Counted from the stretch's first letter, positions 1 through 7,869 are shown. The stretch: DNA of 64,000 bases from Agrococcus jejuensis (GCF_007679035.1 NZ_VEFR01000003.1:186001-250000); one strand, 5' to 3'. Made by a program: numbers and translations. Notes: generated from the letters alone by a model not told the origin.

Positions 1-34
1 GCGCTGCGACGAGCAGGTCGTAGACGATCTCCAC
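1..34 (-). CDS. 5' end of an unidentified gene (partial)
   Basis: Reading leftward, a GTG at 34-32 opens a frame to the window edge that gives VEIVYDLLVAA, which resembles the first transmembrane segment of a small membrane protein. It follows the CDF gene on the same strand after 9 bases. Only eleven residues are visible, so no function is assigned. It could equally be non-coding. Confidence 0.3.
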   Translation of the reverse strand, partial: MEIVYDLLVAA

Positions 35-43
35 GCTGGCCCC

Positions 44-1006
44 CTAGTTGCCGCTCTGGATGACGATGTGGTCGGTCGAGGGCGCGATGTCGGGGCGGGC
101 CACGTAGATGTCGGGCTCGATGTAGATGACGCGGGCGACGGGCACGGCCTCGCGCACGTGCCGCTCGAGCGCGTCGATCGATCGGGCGACGTCCTCGACG
201 TTCGCCGTCGGCGGGAAGGCGACCTTCGCCGCGACCATGAGCTCCTCGGGGCCGAGGTAGAGGGTCTTCATGTGGATGACGGCCTCGACGTCGTCCGAGC
301 CGTTCATAGCGGCGAGGATGCGCTGGTGGTCCTCGGGCGTCGCCCCCTCGCCGATGAGCAGCGACTTCATCTCGATGGCGAGGATGATCGCGACGACGAT
401 GAGCAGCGCGCCGATCGCGAGCGTGCCGATGGCGTCGAAGGTCGGGTCGCCAGTGACGACCGACAGCGTCACGGCCGTGAACGCGAAGACGAGGCCCGTG
501 AGGGCGGCGACGTCCTCGAGCAGGATCACGGGCAGCTCGGGCGAGCGCGACGTGCGGATGAAGCGCCACCAGCCGGCCTTGCCCTTGACCTTGCGCGACT
601 CGAGCACGGCGGTGCGCAGGCTGAACGACTCGAGCACGATCGCGATGCCCAGCACGACGAGCGGGATCCACGCGTTCTCGAGCTCGTGCGGCTCCTGCAG
701 CTTCGAGATGCCCTCGAGGATCGAGAAGAGGCCGCCGACGGAGAAGAGGATGAGCGCGACGACGAACGCCCACACGTACCGCTCGCGGCCGTAGCCGAAC
801 GGGTGCTCCGTGTCGGCCTTGCGCTTCGCGAGACGACCGCCGAGCAGCAGCAGCAGCTGGTTCACCGAGTCGGCGAACGAGTGGATGGCCTCGGCGAGCA
901 TCGACGCGGAGCCCGAGAGCAGCCAGGCGATCAGCTTGGTGATGCCGATCCCCGTGTTCGCGAGGAACGCGGCGATCACCGCCTTCGTGCCATGCGATTC
1001 GCTCAC
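44..1006 (-). CDS. cation diffusion facilitator family transporter
   Basis: The product is a 320-residue membrane antiporter of the CDF family, which exports divalent metal ions (Zn, Co, Fe or Mn) in exchange for protons. The N-terminal half carries the family signature, including HSFADSVNQ in an early helix (a candidate metal-ligand HxxxD) followed by HPFGYGRERY. About five or six hydrophobic segments are seen, then a C-terminal cytoplasmic domain of about 90 residues. The frame stays open upstream, but GTG at 1006 is chosen because the protein would then begin just before the first membrane helix. A TAGGGT hexamer also lies 7 bases before it. The gene is divergent from proC with only 23 bases between the start codons. 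The metal specificity cannot be read from the sequence. Confidence 0.85.
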   Translation of the reverse strand: MSESHGTKAVIAAFLANTGIGITKLIAWLLSGSASMLAEAIHSFADSVNQLLLLLGGRLAKRKADTEHPFGYGRERYVWAFVVALILFSVGGLFSILEGISKLQEPHELENAWIPLVVLGIAIVLESFSLRTAVLESRKVKGKAGWWRFIRTSRSPELPVILLEDVAALTGLVFAFTAVTLSVVTGDPTFDAIGTLAIGALLIVVAIILAIEMKSLLIGEGATPEDHQRILAAMNGSDDVEAVIHMKTLYLGPEELMVAAKVAFPPTANVEDVARSIDALERHVREAVPVARVIYIEPDIYVARPDIAPSTDHIVIQSGN

Positions 1007-1013
1007 GCGCCCC

Positions 1014-1019
1014 ACCCTA
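1014..1019 (-). promoter_or_regulatory. -10 hexamer of the CDF transporter gene
   Basis: TAGGGT on the minus strand ends 7 bases before the GTG start, so the predicted transcript is leaderless. It shares the central TA dinucleotide with the proC -10 box on the other strand. Confidence 0.55.
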
Positions 1020-1023
1020 CGCT
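1018..1023 (+). promoter_or_regulatory. -10 hexamer of proC
   Basis: TACGCT ends 6 bases before the proC GTG. GGAGG in the gap sits only one base from the start codon, too close to act as a normal Shine-Dalgarno, so a leaderless mRNA is the better reading. Confidence 0.6.
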
Positions 1024-1029
1024 GGAGGC

Positions 1030-1872
1030 GTGACCTCCTCGCTGCCGTCCATCGCCATCCTCGGAGCAGGCTCGATGGGTGGTGCGATCCTCGCGGGCCT
1101 CGTCGCCGACGGGTCCGCGGCATCGCTCGCCGCGACCAACCGATCGCGGGCGAAGGCGGAGGCCGCCGCAGCCGATGGCGTGCGGTCGATCGCGCTCGAG
1201 GACGAGCCGGACGGCAACCTCTCGGCGGCCGCCGCGGCCGACGTCGTCGTGATCGGCGTCAAGCCGTACATGGTCGCCGACCTGCTGACCGAGATCGCGC
1301 CCTCGCTGCGGCCCGGCACGATCGTCGTCTCGCTCGCGGTCGGCACGACGTGCGCCGCGATGGAGGCGCTGCTGCCGGAGTCCGTCGCGGTCGCGAGGGC
1401 GATGCCGAACACGCCCAGCCACGTGGGCCGCGGCGTCACGGGCGTCGCGGGCGGCTCGCGCGCCACGGCCGAGCAGGTGGCGCTCGCCGCATCCGTCTTC
1501 GAGGTCGTCGGCGAGGTGCTCGTCGTCGACGAGTCGCAGATCGACGCGCTCTCGACGATCTCGGGCTCGGGCCCCGCCTACGTGTTCCTGCTCATCGAGC
1601 AGCTCACGGGGGCCGCCGAGCGCATGGGCTTCACGCCCGAGCAGGCCGCGACGATGGTGCAGGAGACGTTCGCAGGAGCGAGCGCGCTGCTCGCCGACGC
1701 GCAGCAGCGCGAGCCGGGCATCGAGCCGGCCGAGCTGCGCCGCCGCGTGACGAGCCCGAAGGGCACGACCGAGCGCGCGGTCGGCGTGCTGCAGGAGGCC
1801 GACCTCGGCGCGCTCTTCGACCGCGCGACGGCAGCGGCGGCGGCGCGCGCCGCGGAGATCGCGGCGGAGTAG
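1030..1872 (+). CDS. proC: pyrroline-5-carboxylate reductase
   Basis: The product catalyses the last step of proline synthesis, the NAD(P)H-dependent reduction of 1-pyrroline-5-carboxylate to L-proline in the cytoplasm. The 280-residue length is normal for the family. An N-terminal Rossmann fold is marked by ILGAGSMGGAI. The C-terminal dimerisation domain has the P5CR signature around SGSGPAYVFLLIEQL and ends with RRRVTSPKGTTERAV. The GTG start is set by the adjacent -10 box. Proline catabolism (PutA) is encoded elsewhere in this window, so both directions of proline metabolism are present. Confidence 0.95.
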   Translation: MTSSLPSIAILGAGSMGGAILAGLVADGSAASLAATNRSRAKAEAAAADGVRSIALEDEPDGNLSAAAAADVVVIGVKPYMVADLLTEIAPSLRPGTIVVSLAVGTTCAAMEALLPESVAVARAMPNTPSHVGRGVTGVAGGSRATAEQVALAASVFEVVGEVLVVDESQIDALSTISGSGPAYVFLLIEQLTGAAERMGFTPEQAATMVQETFAGASALLADAQQREPGIEPAELRRRVTSPKGTTERAVGVLQEADLGALFDRATAAAAARAAEIAAE

Positions 1873-1899
1873 GGCGGCTCGGCCGGCTCGGGCCACCAG

Positions 1900-2048
1900 C
1901 TGGTCGAGGAGCGCGCGAGCGCAGCGAGCACGCGTCACGAGACCACGCGAGGGCGGCTCCTGCCCAGCCATGCGCGTGGTCGTGTCGAGCGGGGACGTCG
2001 CGTGGTCTCGTGACGGCTCCTCGCTGCGCTCGGGGCCTCCTCGACCAG
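1900..2048. repeat. long imperfect inverted repeat between convergent genes
   Basis: The 51-base arms at 1900-1950 and 1998-2048 are reverse complements at 45 of 51 positions, with a 47-base spacer. Each arm carries the words CTGGTCGAGGAG, CGAGCGCAGCGAG and CGTCACGAGACCACGCGA. The mismatches fall in two short blocks at the same places in both arms. The repeat lies between proC and the YchJ-like gene, which converge, so it could act as a two-way terminator or be a remnant of a dispersed intergenic element. No T-run follows. Confidence 0.85.
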
Positions 2049-2073
2049 CAGGCGGGCAGCAGCGAGCCCGTGC

Positions 2074-2445
2074 CTACGCCAGCTGCACCCCGTCGACGTA
2101 GCGCCACGCATCCGTGCGCGCGAAGCGCGACCGCTCGTGCACGACGAAGCGCTCGCCGTCCTCCACGTACGACGCGCGGAACGTCACGGAGCCCTCCCGA
2201 TCGAACGGACCGCCCGCCTCCGTGGCCTCGATCTCGAGCCCGATCCAGCGCTCGTCGCCCGGCTCGATCGTCGGCGGTCGCGTCGACGCGTCCCACGACG
2301 CGAGCAGCCAGTCGGGCCGGCGCAGCGCGAACGCCGAGTATCGCGATCGCATGAGCGCCTCGGCGGTGGGTGCGGGTCGCGCGCCGTCGTGCACGGGCTC
2401 GCAGCACTCGGCGTACGGCAGGCCCGTCGAGCAGGGGCAGCGCAT
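2074..2445 (-). CDS. YchJ-like SEC-C motif protein (UPF0225)
   Basis: This is a 123-residue protein. It begins MRCPCSTGLPYAECC, a cysteine cluster of the SEC-C type that binds zinc. SRYSAFALRRPDWLLASWD follows, typical of the UPF0225/YchJ family, an NTF2-like fold of unknown function. The ATG at 2445 lies 5 bases past the stop of trkA on the same strand, so it is probably the third gene of the trkH-trkA transcript. No strong Shine-Dalgarno is visible and translational coupling is likely. The frame stays open upstream through trkA, but that extension has no family similarity. Confidence 0.85.
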   Translation of the reverse strand: MRCPCSTGLPYAECCEPVHDGARPAPTAEALMRSRYSAFALRRPDWLLASWDASTRPPTIEPGDERWIGLEIEATEAGGPFDREGSVTFRASYVEDGERFVVHERSRFARTDAWRYVDGVQLA

Positions 2446-2450
2446 GCCGG

Positions 2451-3122
2451 TCAGGCGCCGAACGCGGCGAAGCGCTCGATGTCGTTCTGGTTCCCGGAGA
2501 TGATCACGAGGTCGTGCGCCGACACGACGGTCTCGGGCGTCGCGTACGTGAATGCGCCGCCTGGGCTCTTCACGCCCACGACCGTGAGGTTGTACTTCGA
2601 GCGGATGCGCGACTCCGACAGCGCCACGTCGCGCAGGTGCTTCGGCGGGTACATCTTCACGATCGCGAAGTCGTCGTCGAACTGGATGTAGTCGAGCATG
2701 CGGCCCGACACGAGGTGCGCGACGCGCTCGCCGGCCTCCGCCTCGGGATAGACGATGTGGTTCGCGCCGATGCGCGACAGGATCTTGCCGTGCGACTGGC
2801 TGATGGCCTTCGCCCAGATCTGCGGGATCTTCAGGTCGACGAGGTTCGCCGTGATGAGCACCGACGCCTCGATCGACGAGCCGACCGCGACGACGGCGAT
2901 CGAGAAGTCCTGCGCGCCGACCTGACGCAGGGCGTCGATCGAGCGCGCATCCGCCTGCACCGTGTGGGTGAGGCGCTCCGACCACTTCTGCACGAGCGAG
3001 ATGTCGTCGTCGATCGCGAGCACCTCGCGGTCGAGGCGCGCGAGCTGCCCGGCCGTGGCTGCACCGAAGCGGCCGAGGCCGATGACGAGCACGGGGGCGT
3101 CGTGCGGGATGCGCTCAACCAA
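2451..3122 (-). CDS. TrkA/KtrA-type potassium channel regulatory subunit
   Basis: This 223-residue cytoplasmic regulator (RCK/TrkA-N domain plus TrkA-C domain) forms a ring on the membrane subunit TrkH/KtrB and gates potassium uptake in response to nucleotides. The N-terminal Rossmann motif is VLVIGLGRFGAATAGQL, with DDD at the end of the second strand. The TrkA-C domain covers roughly the last 80 residues. The start is an unusual TTG at 3122, preceded by AGGAGAGG at good spacing. It overlaps the trkH stop by 8 bases, so translation is probably coupled to trkH. Confidence 0.9.
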   Translation of the reverse strand: MVERIPHDAPVLVIGLGRFGAATAGQLARLDREVLAIDDDISLVQKWSERLTHTVQADARSIDALRQVGAQDFSIAVVAVGSSIEASVLITANLVDLKIPQIWAKAISQSHGKILSRIGANHIVYPEAEAGERVAHLVSGRMLDYIQFDDDFAIVKMYPPKHLRDVALSESRIRSKYNLTVVGVKSPGGAFTYATPETVVSAHDLVIISGNQNDIERFAAFGA

Positions 3123-4551
3123 CGATCGGCCTCTCCTCGGGGCGGGTGAACAGCTGCTGCGTCTGGCTGGCCGCGAGCGCGGCAGCGAGGGTAACGCTAC
3201 CGATGCGGCCGACGAACATCGTCGCCGCGAGCACGGCCTTCGCCGCCCATGGCAGGTCGCCGTGCGTGAAGCCCGTCGACAGCCCGCATGTCGCGAACGC
3301 GCTGATGACGTCGAACAGCACGTAGTCGAGCGGCTCGTGGGTGATCTGCAGCAGCAGGATCGTCGAGATGGCGACGATCGTCGCTCCCCACAGCACGACC
3401 GAGACCGCGAGACGCAGCACGTCGGAGGGGATGCGGCGGCCGAACGCCTCCATCGACGTGCGACCGCGCGCCTCGGCGATGGCGGCGAGGAACAGGATCA
3501 TGAGCGTCGTCACCTTGACGCCGCCGGCCGTCGACGCCGAGCCGCCGCCGATGAACATGAGCATGTCGGTGACGAGCAGGCTCGAGTTGTTGAGGGCGCC
3601 GAGGTCGTGCGTGGCGAAGCCGCCCGAGCGCGACATCGTCGACATGAACAGCGACTGCAGCACCTGCTGCCCGAAGTCGGCATCGCCCCACGAGTCGGCG
3701 TTGCCGAGCTCGAGCACGAGGTAGGCGAGGCCGCCGGCGACGAACAGGCCGAGCGAGCCGAAGAGCGTGAGCTTGACGTGCAGCGACCACAGGCGCGGGT
3801 GCTTGAGGTTGCGCAGCAGCACGAAGTAGACGGGGAAGCCGAGGGCGCCCATGAAGACGCCGACCATGATGACGCCGAGGAACCACGGGTCGGTCGCATA
3901 GGGCGTGAGCCCCTCGACCGTGGGGATGAAGCCCGAGTTCGTGAACGACATGAACGCGTAGTAGACGGCCTGGTACAGGGCATCCCAGAACGGCACGCCC
4001 TCGAGCAGGATGCGCGGCAGCAGCAGCAGGATGAGCACGGCCTCGATCGTCAGCACCGAGATGGCGATGATCCGCAGCAGCCCGCCGACGTCGCCGAGGC
4101 GGATGGCCTGCCCCTCCTTCACGACGCCTCTGCGCACGCGGGAGGGGTTCGTGTCGCCGGCGGCCATGAGGCGCTGCTTGAGGCCGAGGCGGCGCGCCAC
4201 GGTCATGCCGAGCAGCGACGCGAGCGTCAGCACGCCGATGCCGCCCACCTGCACGCCGACGAGCACGAGCGCGTTGCCGAACGGGCTCCAGTGCGTGGCC
4301 ATGTCGACGGTCGCGAGGCCCGTGACGCAGATGACGCTCACGGCGGTGAAGAGCGCGTCGATGAAGGATGCCGGGGGCTCGTCGCCGCGCGTCGCGAGCG
4401 GCGTCATGAACAGCAGCGTCCAGATGATGTTGAGCGTGGCGAAGACCGCGATCGCGAAGCGCGCCGGGTACTGGCTCGCGAACGCCTCGATGCGGTCGCG
4501 GACGCGAGCGAGCAGGGGTCCCTGGTCCCGCTGCGCGGCCGTCTCCACCAT
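3115..4551 (-). CDS. TrkH/KtrB-type potassium uptake membrane subunit
   Basis: This is the 478-residue pore-forming subunit of a Ktr-type potassium transporter (superfamily of K+ transporters). Pore and filter segments are visible near VICVTGLATVD, SFTNSGFIP, GGGSASTAGGVKV and FATCGLSTGF, the four-fold repeat expected for the selectivity filter. The ATG at 4551 is chosen over upstream starts because AGGAG lies 5 to 9 bases before it and the extra 60 residues upstream are arginine-rich without homology. It heads the trkH-trkA-ychJ transcript and is divergent from the ArsR-type gene. Confidence 0.92.
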   Translation of the reverse strand: MVETAAQRDQGPLLARVRDRIEAFASQYPARFAIAVFATLNIIWTLLFMTPLATRGDEPPASFIDALFTAVSVICVTGLATVDMATHWSPFGNALVLVGVQVGGIGVLTLASLLGMTVARRLGLKQRLMAAGDTNPSRVRRGVVKEGQAIRLGDVGGLLRIIAISVLTIEAVLILLLLPRILLEGVPFWDALYQAVYYAFMSFTNSGFIPTVEGLTPYATDPWFLGVIMVGVFMGALGFPVYFVLLRNLKHPRLWSLHVKLTLFGSLGLFVAGGLAYLVLELGNADSWGDADFGQQVLQSLFMSTMSRSGGFATHDLGALNNSSLLVTDMLMFIGGGSASTAGGVKVTTLMILFLAAIAEARGRTSMEAFGRRIPSDVLRLAVSVVLWGATIVAISTILLLQITHEPLDYVLFDVISAFATCGLSTGFTHGDLPWAAKAVLAATMFVGRIGSVTLAAALAASQTQQLFTRPEERPIVG

Positions 4552-4684
4552 GCCGCTCCTCTCCGCTGGCGCACTCGCGTGCGACCTGAGCGTAGACCGG
4601 CCGAGCGACCTCGAGGCGCAGATGCGCGCGTCTCGCCGGGGGTCGTCCCGCGCGCGGCGTTGGACGCGGCGCATTCCGCGCTGG

Positions 4685-4690
4685 CAATAT
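4685..4690 (+). promoter_or_regulatory. -10 hexamer of the ArsR-type gene
   Basis: CAATAT ends 6 bases before the ATG at 4697. A possible -35 (TTGGAC) lies at 4660-4665, 19 bases upstream. The predicted transcript is leaderless. Confidence 0.45.
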
Positions 4691-4696
4691 GTCGCC

Positions 4697-5293
4697 ATGG
4701 CCGACATCTTCAGCGTGATCGCGGACGCCACGAGACGCGAGATCCTCGGCGTGCTCCTCGACCGTCGCGCGACGACCGGCGAGGCGAGCGTCAGCGAGAT
4801 CGTCGAGGCGCTCGGCGTCGCCCAGCCGACCGTGTCGAAGCACCTGAAGACGCTGCGCGACGTCGGGCTCGTCGAGGTGCGCGAGGAGGGCCAGCACCGC
4901 TACTACCGCATCGATCCGGCGCCGCTCGACGAGGTCGACGACTGGCTCATGCCGTTCGTGTTCGCGGGCGACGACCAGGGTCACGAGGGCGGCCTGGGCG
5001 CTGCGGCCTTCGCCGCGTGGGCCGGGGCGAACGTGTCGTTCAAGTCGGCCGCCGAGCAGGCGCGCACCGCTGCCGAGCAGGCGCTCGAGCGCGCCAACCA
5101 CATGGTCGAGAACCCGGCGCCCGTGGGCGAGTCCCTCGGTCGCCGCGTGGCGGACGCCGCGCACGAGGCGCGCCAGAAGGCCGCCGAGCTGCAGACGTGG
5201 CTCGACGAGCTGCAGGAGCGCATCGACGAGCGCCGCGGTGGCGCCTCGCGCGCGATCGAGCAGGCGCGCGACCGTCTGCGCCGCCGCGACTGA
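4697..5293 (+). CDS. ArsR family winged-helix transcriptional regulator with long C-terminal tail
   Basis: The 198-residue protein begins MADIFSVIADATRREILGVL and has a helix-turn-helix with the recognition segment QPTVSKHLKTLRDVGLVEV, followed by a wing, RREEGQHRYY-like. Together these place it in the ArsR/HTH-5 family. No metal-binding cysteines of the classic ArsR type are seen, so the signal is unknown. The last 100 residues are rich in alanine, glutamate and arginine with no proline after the middle, and look like a long helix or coiled coil. Such a tail is not usual for the family. Confidence 0.85.
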   Translation: MADIFSVIADATRREILGVLLDRRATTGEASVSEIVEALGVAQPTVSKHLKTLRDVGLVEVREEGQHRYYRIDPAPLDEVDDWLMPFVFAGDDQGHEGGLGAAAFAAWAGANVSFKSAAEQARTAAEQALERANHMVENPAPVGESLGRRVADAAHEARQKAAELQTWLDELQERIDERRGGASRAIEQARDRLRRRD

Positions 5294-5423
5294 GGTCGTC
5301 GCTCGCAGCCGCAGGCGACCGCATCCGTCGGACATCCGCTGGTGCGATAGGCTGGTCGGCAGTGTTCTCCGGCGCGCTCCGCGGTCGGCAGAGACGTCAC
5401 GACATCGGAAAGCGAGGATCGAA

Positions 5424-5522
5424 ATGGGTTCGGTCGTCAAGAAGCGCCGCAAGCGCATGGCCAAGAAGAAGCACCGCAAGCTGCTGCGCAAGACGCGTCA
5501 CCAGCGTCGCAACCGCAAGTAG
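5424..5522 (+). CDS. small basic ribosomal protein bS22 (AURKAIP1/COX24 domain)
   Basis: The 32-residue product begins MGSVVKKRRKRMAKKKHRK and is almost wholly lysine and arginine. This matches the tiny actinobacterial protein seen bound in mycobacterial ribosome structures and named bS22, which carries the AURKAIP1/COX24 C-terminal domain. It is expected in the ribosome small subunit, at the subunit interface. GAGG precedes the ATG at good spacing. The gene stands alone and is followed by a clear hairpin at 5539-5568. Annotation pipelines often miss it because of its size. Confidence 0.92.
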   Translation: MGSVVKKRRKRMAKKKHRKLLRKTRHQRRNRK

Positions 5523-5538
5523 GCGACTGCTTCGACTC

Positions 5539-5568
5539 AGCGCTCGACACCACGGTGTCGGGCGCTTC
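5539..5568 (+). terminator. terminator-like hairpin after bS22
   Basis: A 13-base-pair stem (AGCGCTCGACACC with GGTGTCGGGCGCT, one T-G pair) has a very short loop and is followed by TTCGT. It lies 16 bases after the bS22 stop. Confidence 0.65.
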
Positions 5569-5605
5569 GTCGTTCCCGGGAGCGATCTCGGCGGCGGCTG
5601 CCGCC

Positions 5606-5611
5606 TACGCT
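5606..5611 (+). promoter_or_regulatory. -10 hexamer of the glutaredoxin-like gene
   Basis: TACGCT followed by TGGAGGC-like sequence ends 6 bases before the ATG, identical in layout to the proC promoter. Confidence 0.55.
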
Positions 5612-5617
5612 GGAGGC

Positions 5618-5869
5618 ATGGTCGAGGTCACGTTCGTCGCGAAGCCCGGCTGCCACCTGTGCGACGTGGCCCGCCCCATCGTCGAGGCCGTCGTGGGCGA
5701 GTTCCCGGGCCGTGCGACGGTCGTGGAGCTCGACATGACGCAGGACGCGGCGCTCGCCGAGCGCTGGAGCGAGGACGTCCCCGTCGTGCTCGTCGACGGC
5801 CGCCCGCACGCGTCGTGGCGCGTCGACGCCGACCGCCTGCGCGACCGCATCGCCCGCGCGCTCGGCTGA
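5618..5869 (+). CDS. glutaredoxin-like thiol-disulfide protein
   Basis: This is an 83-residue thioredoxin-fold protein of the DUF836/glutaredoxin-like group. The redox motif CHLC (C12, C15) follows the first beta strand, and a cis-proline is seen in EDVPVVLVDG. Such proteins exchange disulfides in the cytoplasm, but the partner here is unknown. The gene stands between bS22 and the DUF4870-type gene, with no operon partner on its strand. Confidence 0.85.
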   Translation: MVEVTFVAKPGCHLCDVARPIVEAVVGEFPGRATVVELDMTQDAALAERWSEDVPVVLVDGRPHASWRVDADRLRDRIARALG

Positions 5870-5968
5870 CGCCGACGCGAACGAGCGCGCAGCGGGACGG
5901 CGCTCGCGCCCGTCAGCGCATCCAGACCGTGGATCCGCGCAGATCGCGCCGCGCGGCGCGAGCCGCGG

Positions 5969-6460
5969 TCACGCGACGGGCTTGAAGAAGGGGATCGAGC
6001 CCCACGGCCGGTGCACCTCGCCGCGGCCGGCCTTCGTGCCGCCGAGCACCATGTGCACGATCGTCGCGATGCCCGCGACGACGACGACCGTGAACCACAC
6101 GCCCAGGCCGATCATCACGGCGACGCCCTCGTGATCGTGCGAGAGGGCGCTGATCAGGGCCGCGGGCAGCACGAGCACCAGCGCCCCGCCGATCGTCAGC
6201 GTCGCGAACGTCAGCTGCCAGTTCGCCGCCTGCCGCGACACCTCGGCCGCGAACCCGCCGGCGGGGCGCAGCCGCAGGTGCGTCACGACGGGCGCGACCC
6301 ACGACACGATCTGCGACACGATCGGCACGGGCACGAGGTAGACGAAGCCGATCCACCAGGCGAGCGCGCCCGTGACGGGCATCGGGTACGACTGGGGCTC
6401 GGGGCCGCCGAGGGCGCCGGGCGCCACCTCGTATCGGTCGTGCTGCTCGGGGGTGGTCAT
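5969..6460 (-). CDS. DUF4870-like membrane protein
   Basis: This 163-residue protein has a short polar N-terminus (MTTPEQHDRYEVAPG) and about four hydrophobic segments, with the pattern GALAWWIGFVYLVPVP then a helix pair in the C-terminal half. This looks like the DUF4870/Tic20-like family, for which no biochemical role is established. The ATG at 6460 lies 19 bases after the aspS stop, so the two genes are probably co-transcribed. Upstream extension of the frame is arginine and serine rich and is not credible. Confidence 0.65.
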   Translation of the reverse strand: MTTPEQHDRYEVAPGALGGPEPQSYPMPVTGALAWWIGFVYLVPVPIVSQIVSWVAPVVTHLRLRPAGGFAAEVSRQAANWQLTFATLTIGGALVLVLPAALISALSHDHEGVAVMIGLGVWFTVVVVAGIATIVHMVLGGTKAGRGEVHRPWGSIPFFKPVA

Positions 6461-6479
6461 CGCATCCGCCGCTCGTGCG

Positions 6480-7781
6480 TCAGGGCTCGAGGCGCGTCGG
6501 GCCGCGGAACAGGTAGGTCGTCTCGCGGATCGACGGCAGGCCGAGCATGAGCATGACGACGCGGGCGAGGCCCATGCCGAAGCCACCGTGCGGGGGCACG
6601 CCGTAGCGGAAGAAGTCGAGGTAGCTGCTGAGCTCCTCGGGGTCCATGCCCTTCGACCGCGCCTGGTCCTCGAGCACCTCGACGCGGTGCTCGCGCTGCG
6701 CGCCCGTCGCGATCTCGGTGCCCTTGTAGAGCAGGTCGTACGAGCGCGTCAGGCCCTCGCCGTGACGCATGTGGTAGAACGGCCGCACCGTGTCGGGGTA
6801 GTCGGTGACGAACACGAAGTCGTGGCCCATCGTCTCGGCGACGTGGGCGCTGACCTGGCGCTCGGCCTCGGGGTCGAGGTCGCCGTCGGCGCGCTCGATC
6901 GTGTGGCCGCGAGCCTCGACGATCTGCTTCGCCTCGGCGTGCGTGATGCGCGGGAACGGCAGCGTCGGCACCTGCAGCTCGATGCCGAAGGCGTCGCGCA
7001 CCTGGTCGCCGTAGCGCTCCACGACGGCCGTGATCGCGTCGGTCAGCAGCGCCTCGTGGTGCGCCATGACGTCCTCGTGGCTGTCGATCCACGACAGCTC
7101 GGCGTCGACCGAGGTGAACTCGGTCGCGTGGCGGGAGGTGAACGACGGGTCGGCGCGGAAGGCCGGCGCGATCTCGAAGATCTTGCCGAAGCCGGCGCCC
7201 TGCGCCATCTGCTTGAAGAACTGCGGGCTCTGCGCGAGGTACGCGGTCGTCTCGAAGTAGGGCACCTCGAAGAGCTCGGCGCGCGACTCGGAGGCCGAGG
7301 CCATGAGCTTCGGCGTGTGGATCTCGATGAAGTCCTCGTCGATCCAGCGCGTGCGGAACGCGTGCTCGATGGCCGTCTGCACGCGGAAGACGAGCTGCGC
7401 CTCGGGGCGGCGCAGGTCGAGCATGCGGTGGTCGAGGCGCTTGTCGATGCCCGTCTCGGCGTCGATGGGCGAGTCGAGCGCGGTCGTCTCGACGACGAGC
7501 GACGCGACCTTCACCTCGAGGCCGCCGAGCTTCACGCGCTCGTCGTGCTTCAGCTCGCCCTCGACGGTGACGAACGAGCCGTGCATGAGGGCCGAGATCG
7601 ACGCGGCCGTGTCGGCGGTGTCGTCGTTCACGGGGTTCACGAGCTGAGCCGAGCCCGACTCGTCGCGCAGGATGACGAACTGCACGCGCTTCTGATCGCG
7701 CACCGTCTCGACCCATCCCTGGACCTTGACGGGTCCGGCGTCGTGGGCGGCGAGGTCGGCGATGAGGGTGCGTGCAGTCAC
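6480..7781 (-). CDS. aspS: archaeal-type aspartyl-tRNA synthetase (aspartate--tRNA(Asn) ligase)
   Basis: The enzyme charges tRNA with aspartate in the cytoplasm. The 433-residue length matches the archaeal/eukaryal form, while the usual bacterial AspRS is near 590 residues with an inserted GAD domain, absent here. An N-terminal OB-fold anticodon domain (to about residue 105) is followed by the class II core: motif 2 around FRADPSFTSRHATEFTSVD and motif 3 GGFGMGLARVVMLMLGL. Enzymes of this type are often non-discriminating and also charge tRNA-Asn, which then needs the GatCAB amidotransferase. Whether this one does is inference. The GTG start at 7781 is fixed by the -10 box. Confidence 0.9.
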   Translation of the reverse strand: MTARTLIADLAAHDAGPVKVQGWVETVRDQKRVQFVILRDESGSAQLVNPVNDDTADTAASISALMHGSFVTVEGELKHDERVKLGGLEVKVASLVVETTALDSPIDAETGIDKRLDHRMLDLRRPEAQLVFRVQTAIEHAFRTRWIDEDFIEIHTPKLMASASESRAELFEVPYFETTAYLAQSPQFFKQMAQGAGFGKIFEIAPAFRADPSFTSRHATEFTSVDAELSWIDSHEDVMAHHEALLTDAITAVVERYGDQVRDAFGIELQVPTLPFPRITHAEAKQIVEARGHTIERADGDLDPEAERQVSAHVAETMGHDFVFVTDYPDTVRPFYHMRHGEGLTRSYDLLYKGTEIATGAQREHRVEVLEDQARSKGMDPEELSSYLDFFRYGVPPHGGFGMGLARVVMLMLGLPSIRETTYLFRGPTRLEP

Positions 7782-7787
7782 CCGTAC

Positions 7788-7793
7788 AGCCTA
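7788..7793 (-). promoter_or_regulatory. -10 hexamer of aspS
   Basis: TAGGCT on the minus strand ends 6 bases before the GTG start. There is no Shine-Dalgarno in the gap, so the transcript is predicted leaderless. Confidence 0.6.
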
Positions 7794-7857
7794 CGGGCGT
7801 GCGCGTGCGCGATTCGCGCCCGCCGTCCACCCCTCGCGCGACGAGACCGCGGACGCG

Positions 7858-7863
7858 CATGCT
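7858..7863 (+). promoter_or_regulatory. -10-like hexamer before the 110-residue hypothetical gene
   Basis: CATGCT ends 6 bases before the ATG at 7870. It is a weaker match, with C in place of the first T. Confidence 0.4.
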
Positions 7864-7869
7864 GGCGCG

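Noticed and set aside
1900..2048. Inverted repeat as insertion-sequence ends
   Set aside because: The spacer is only 47 bases with no transposase gene and no visible target duplication.
2962..5985. A 1007-codon open frame on the plus strand
   Set aside because: It lies opposite trkH/trkA and in another frame of the ArsR and bS22 genes. Its composition is Arg, Asp and Glu-rich with no family pattern, as expected of a shadow frame in GC-rich DNA.
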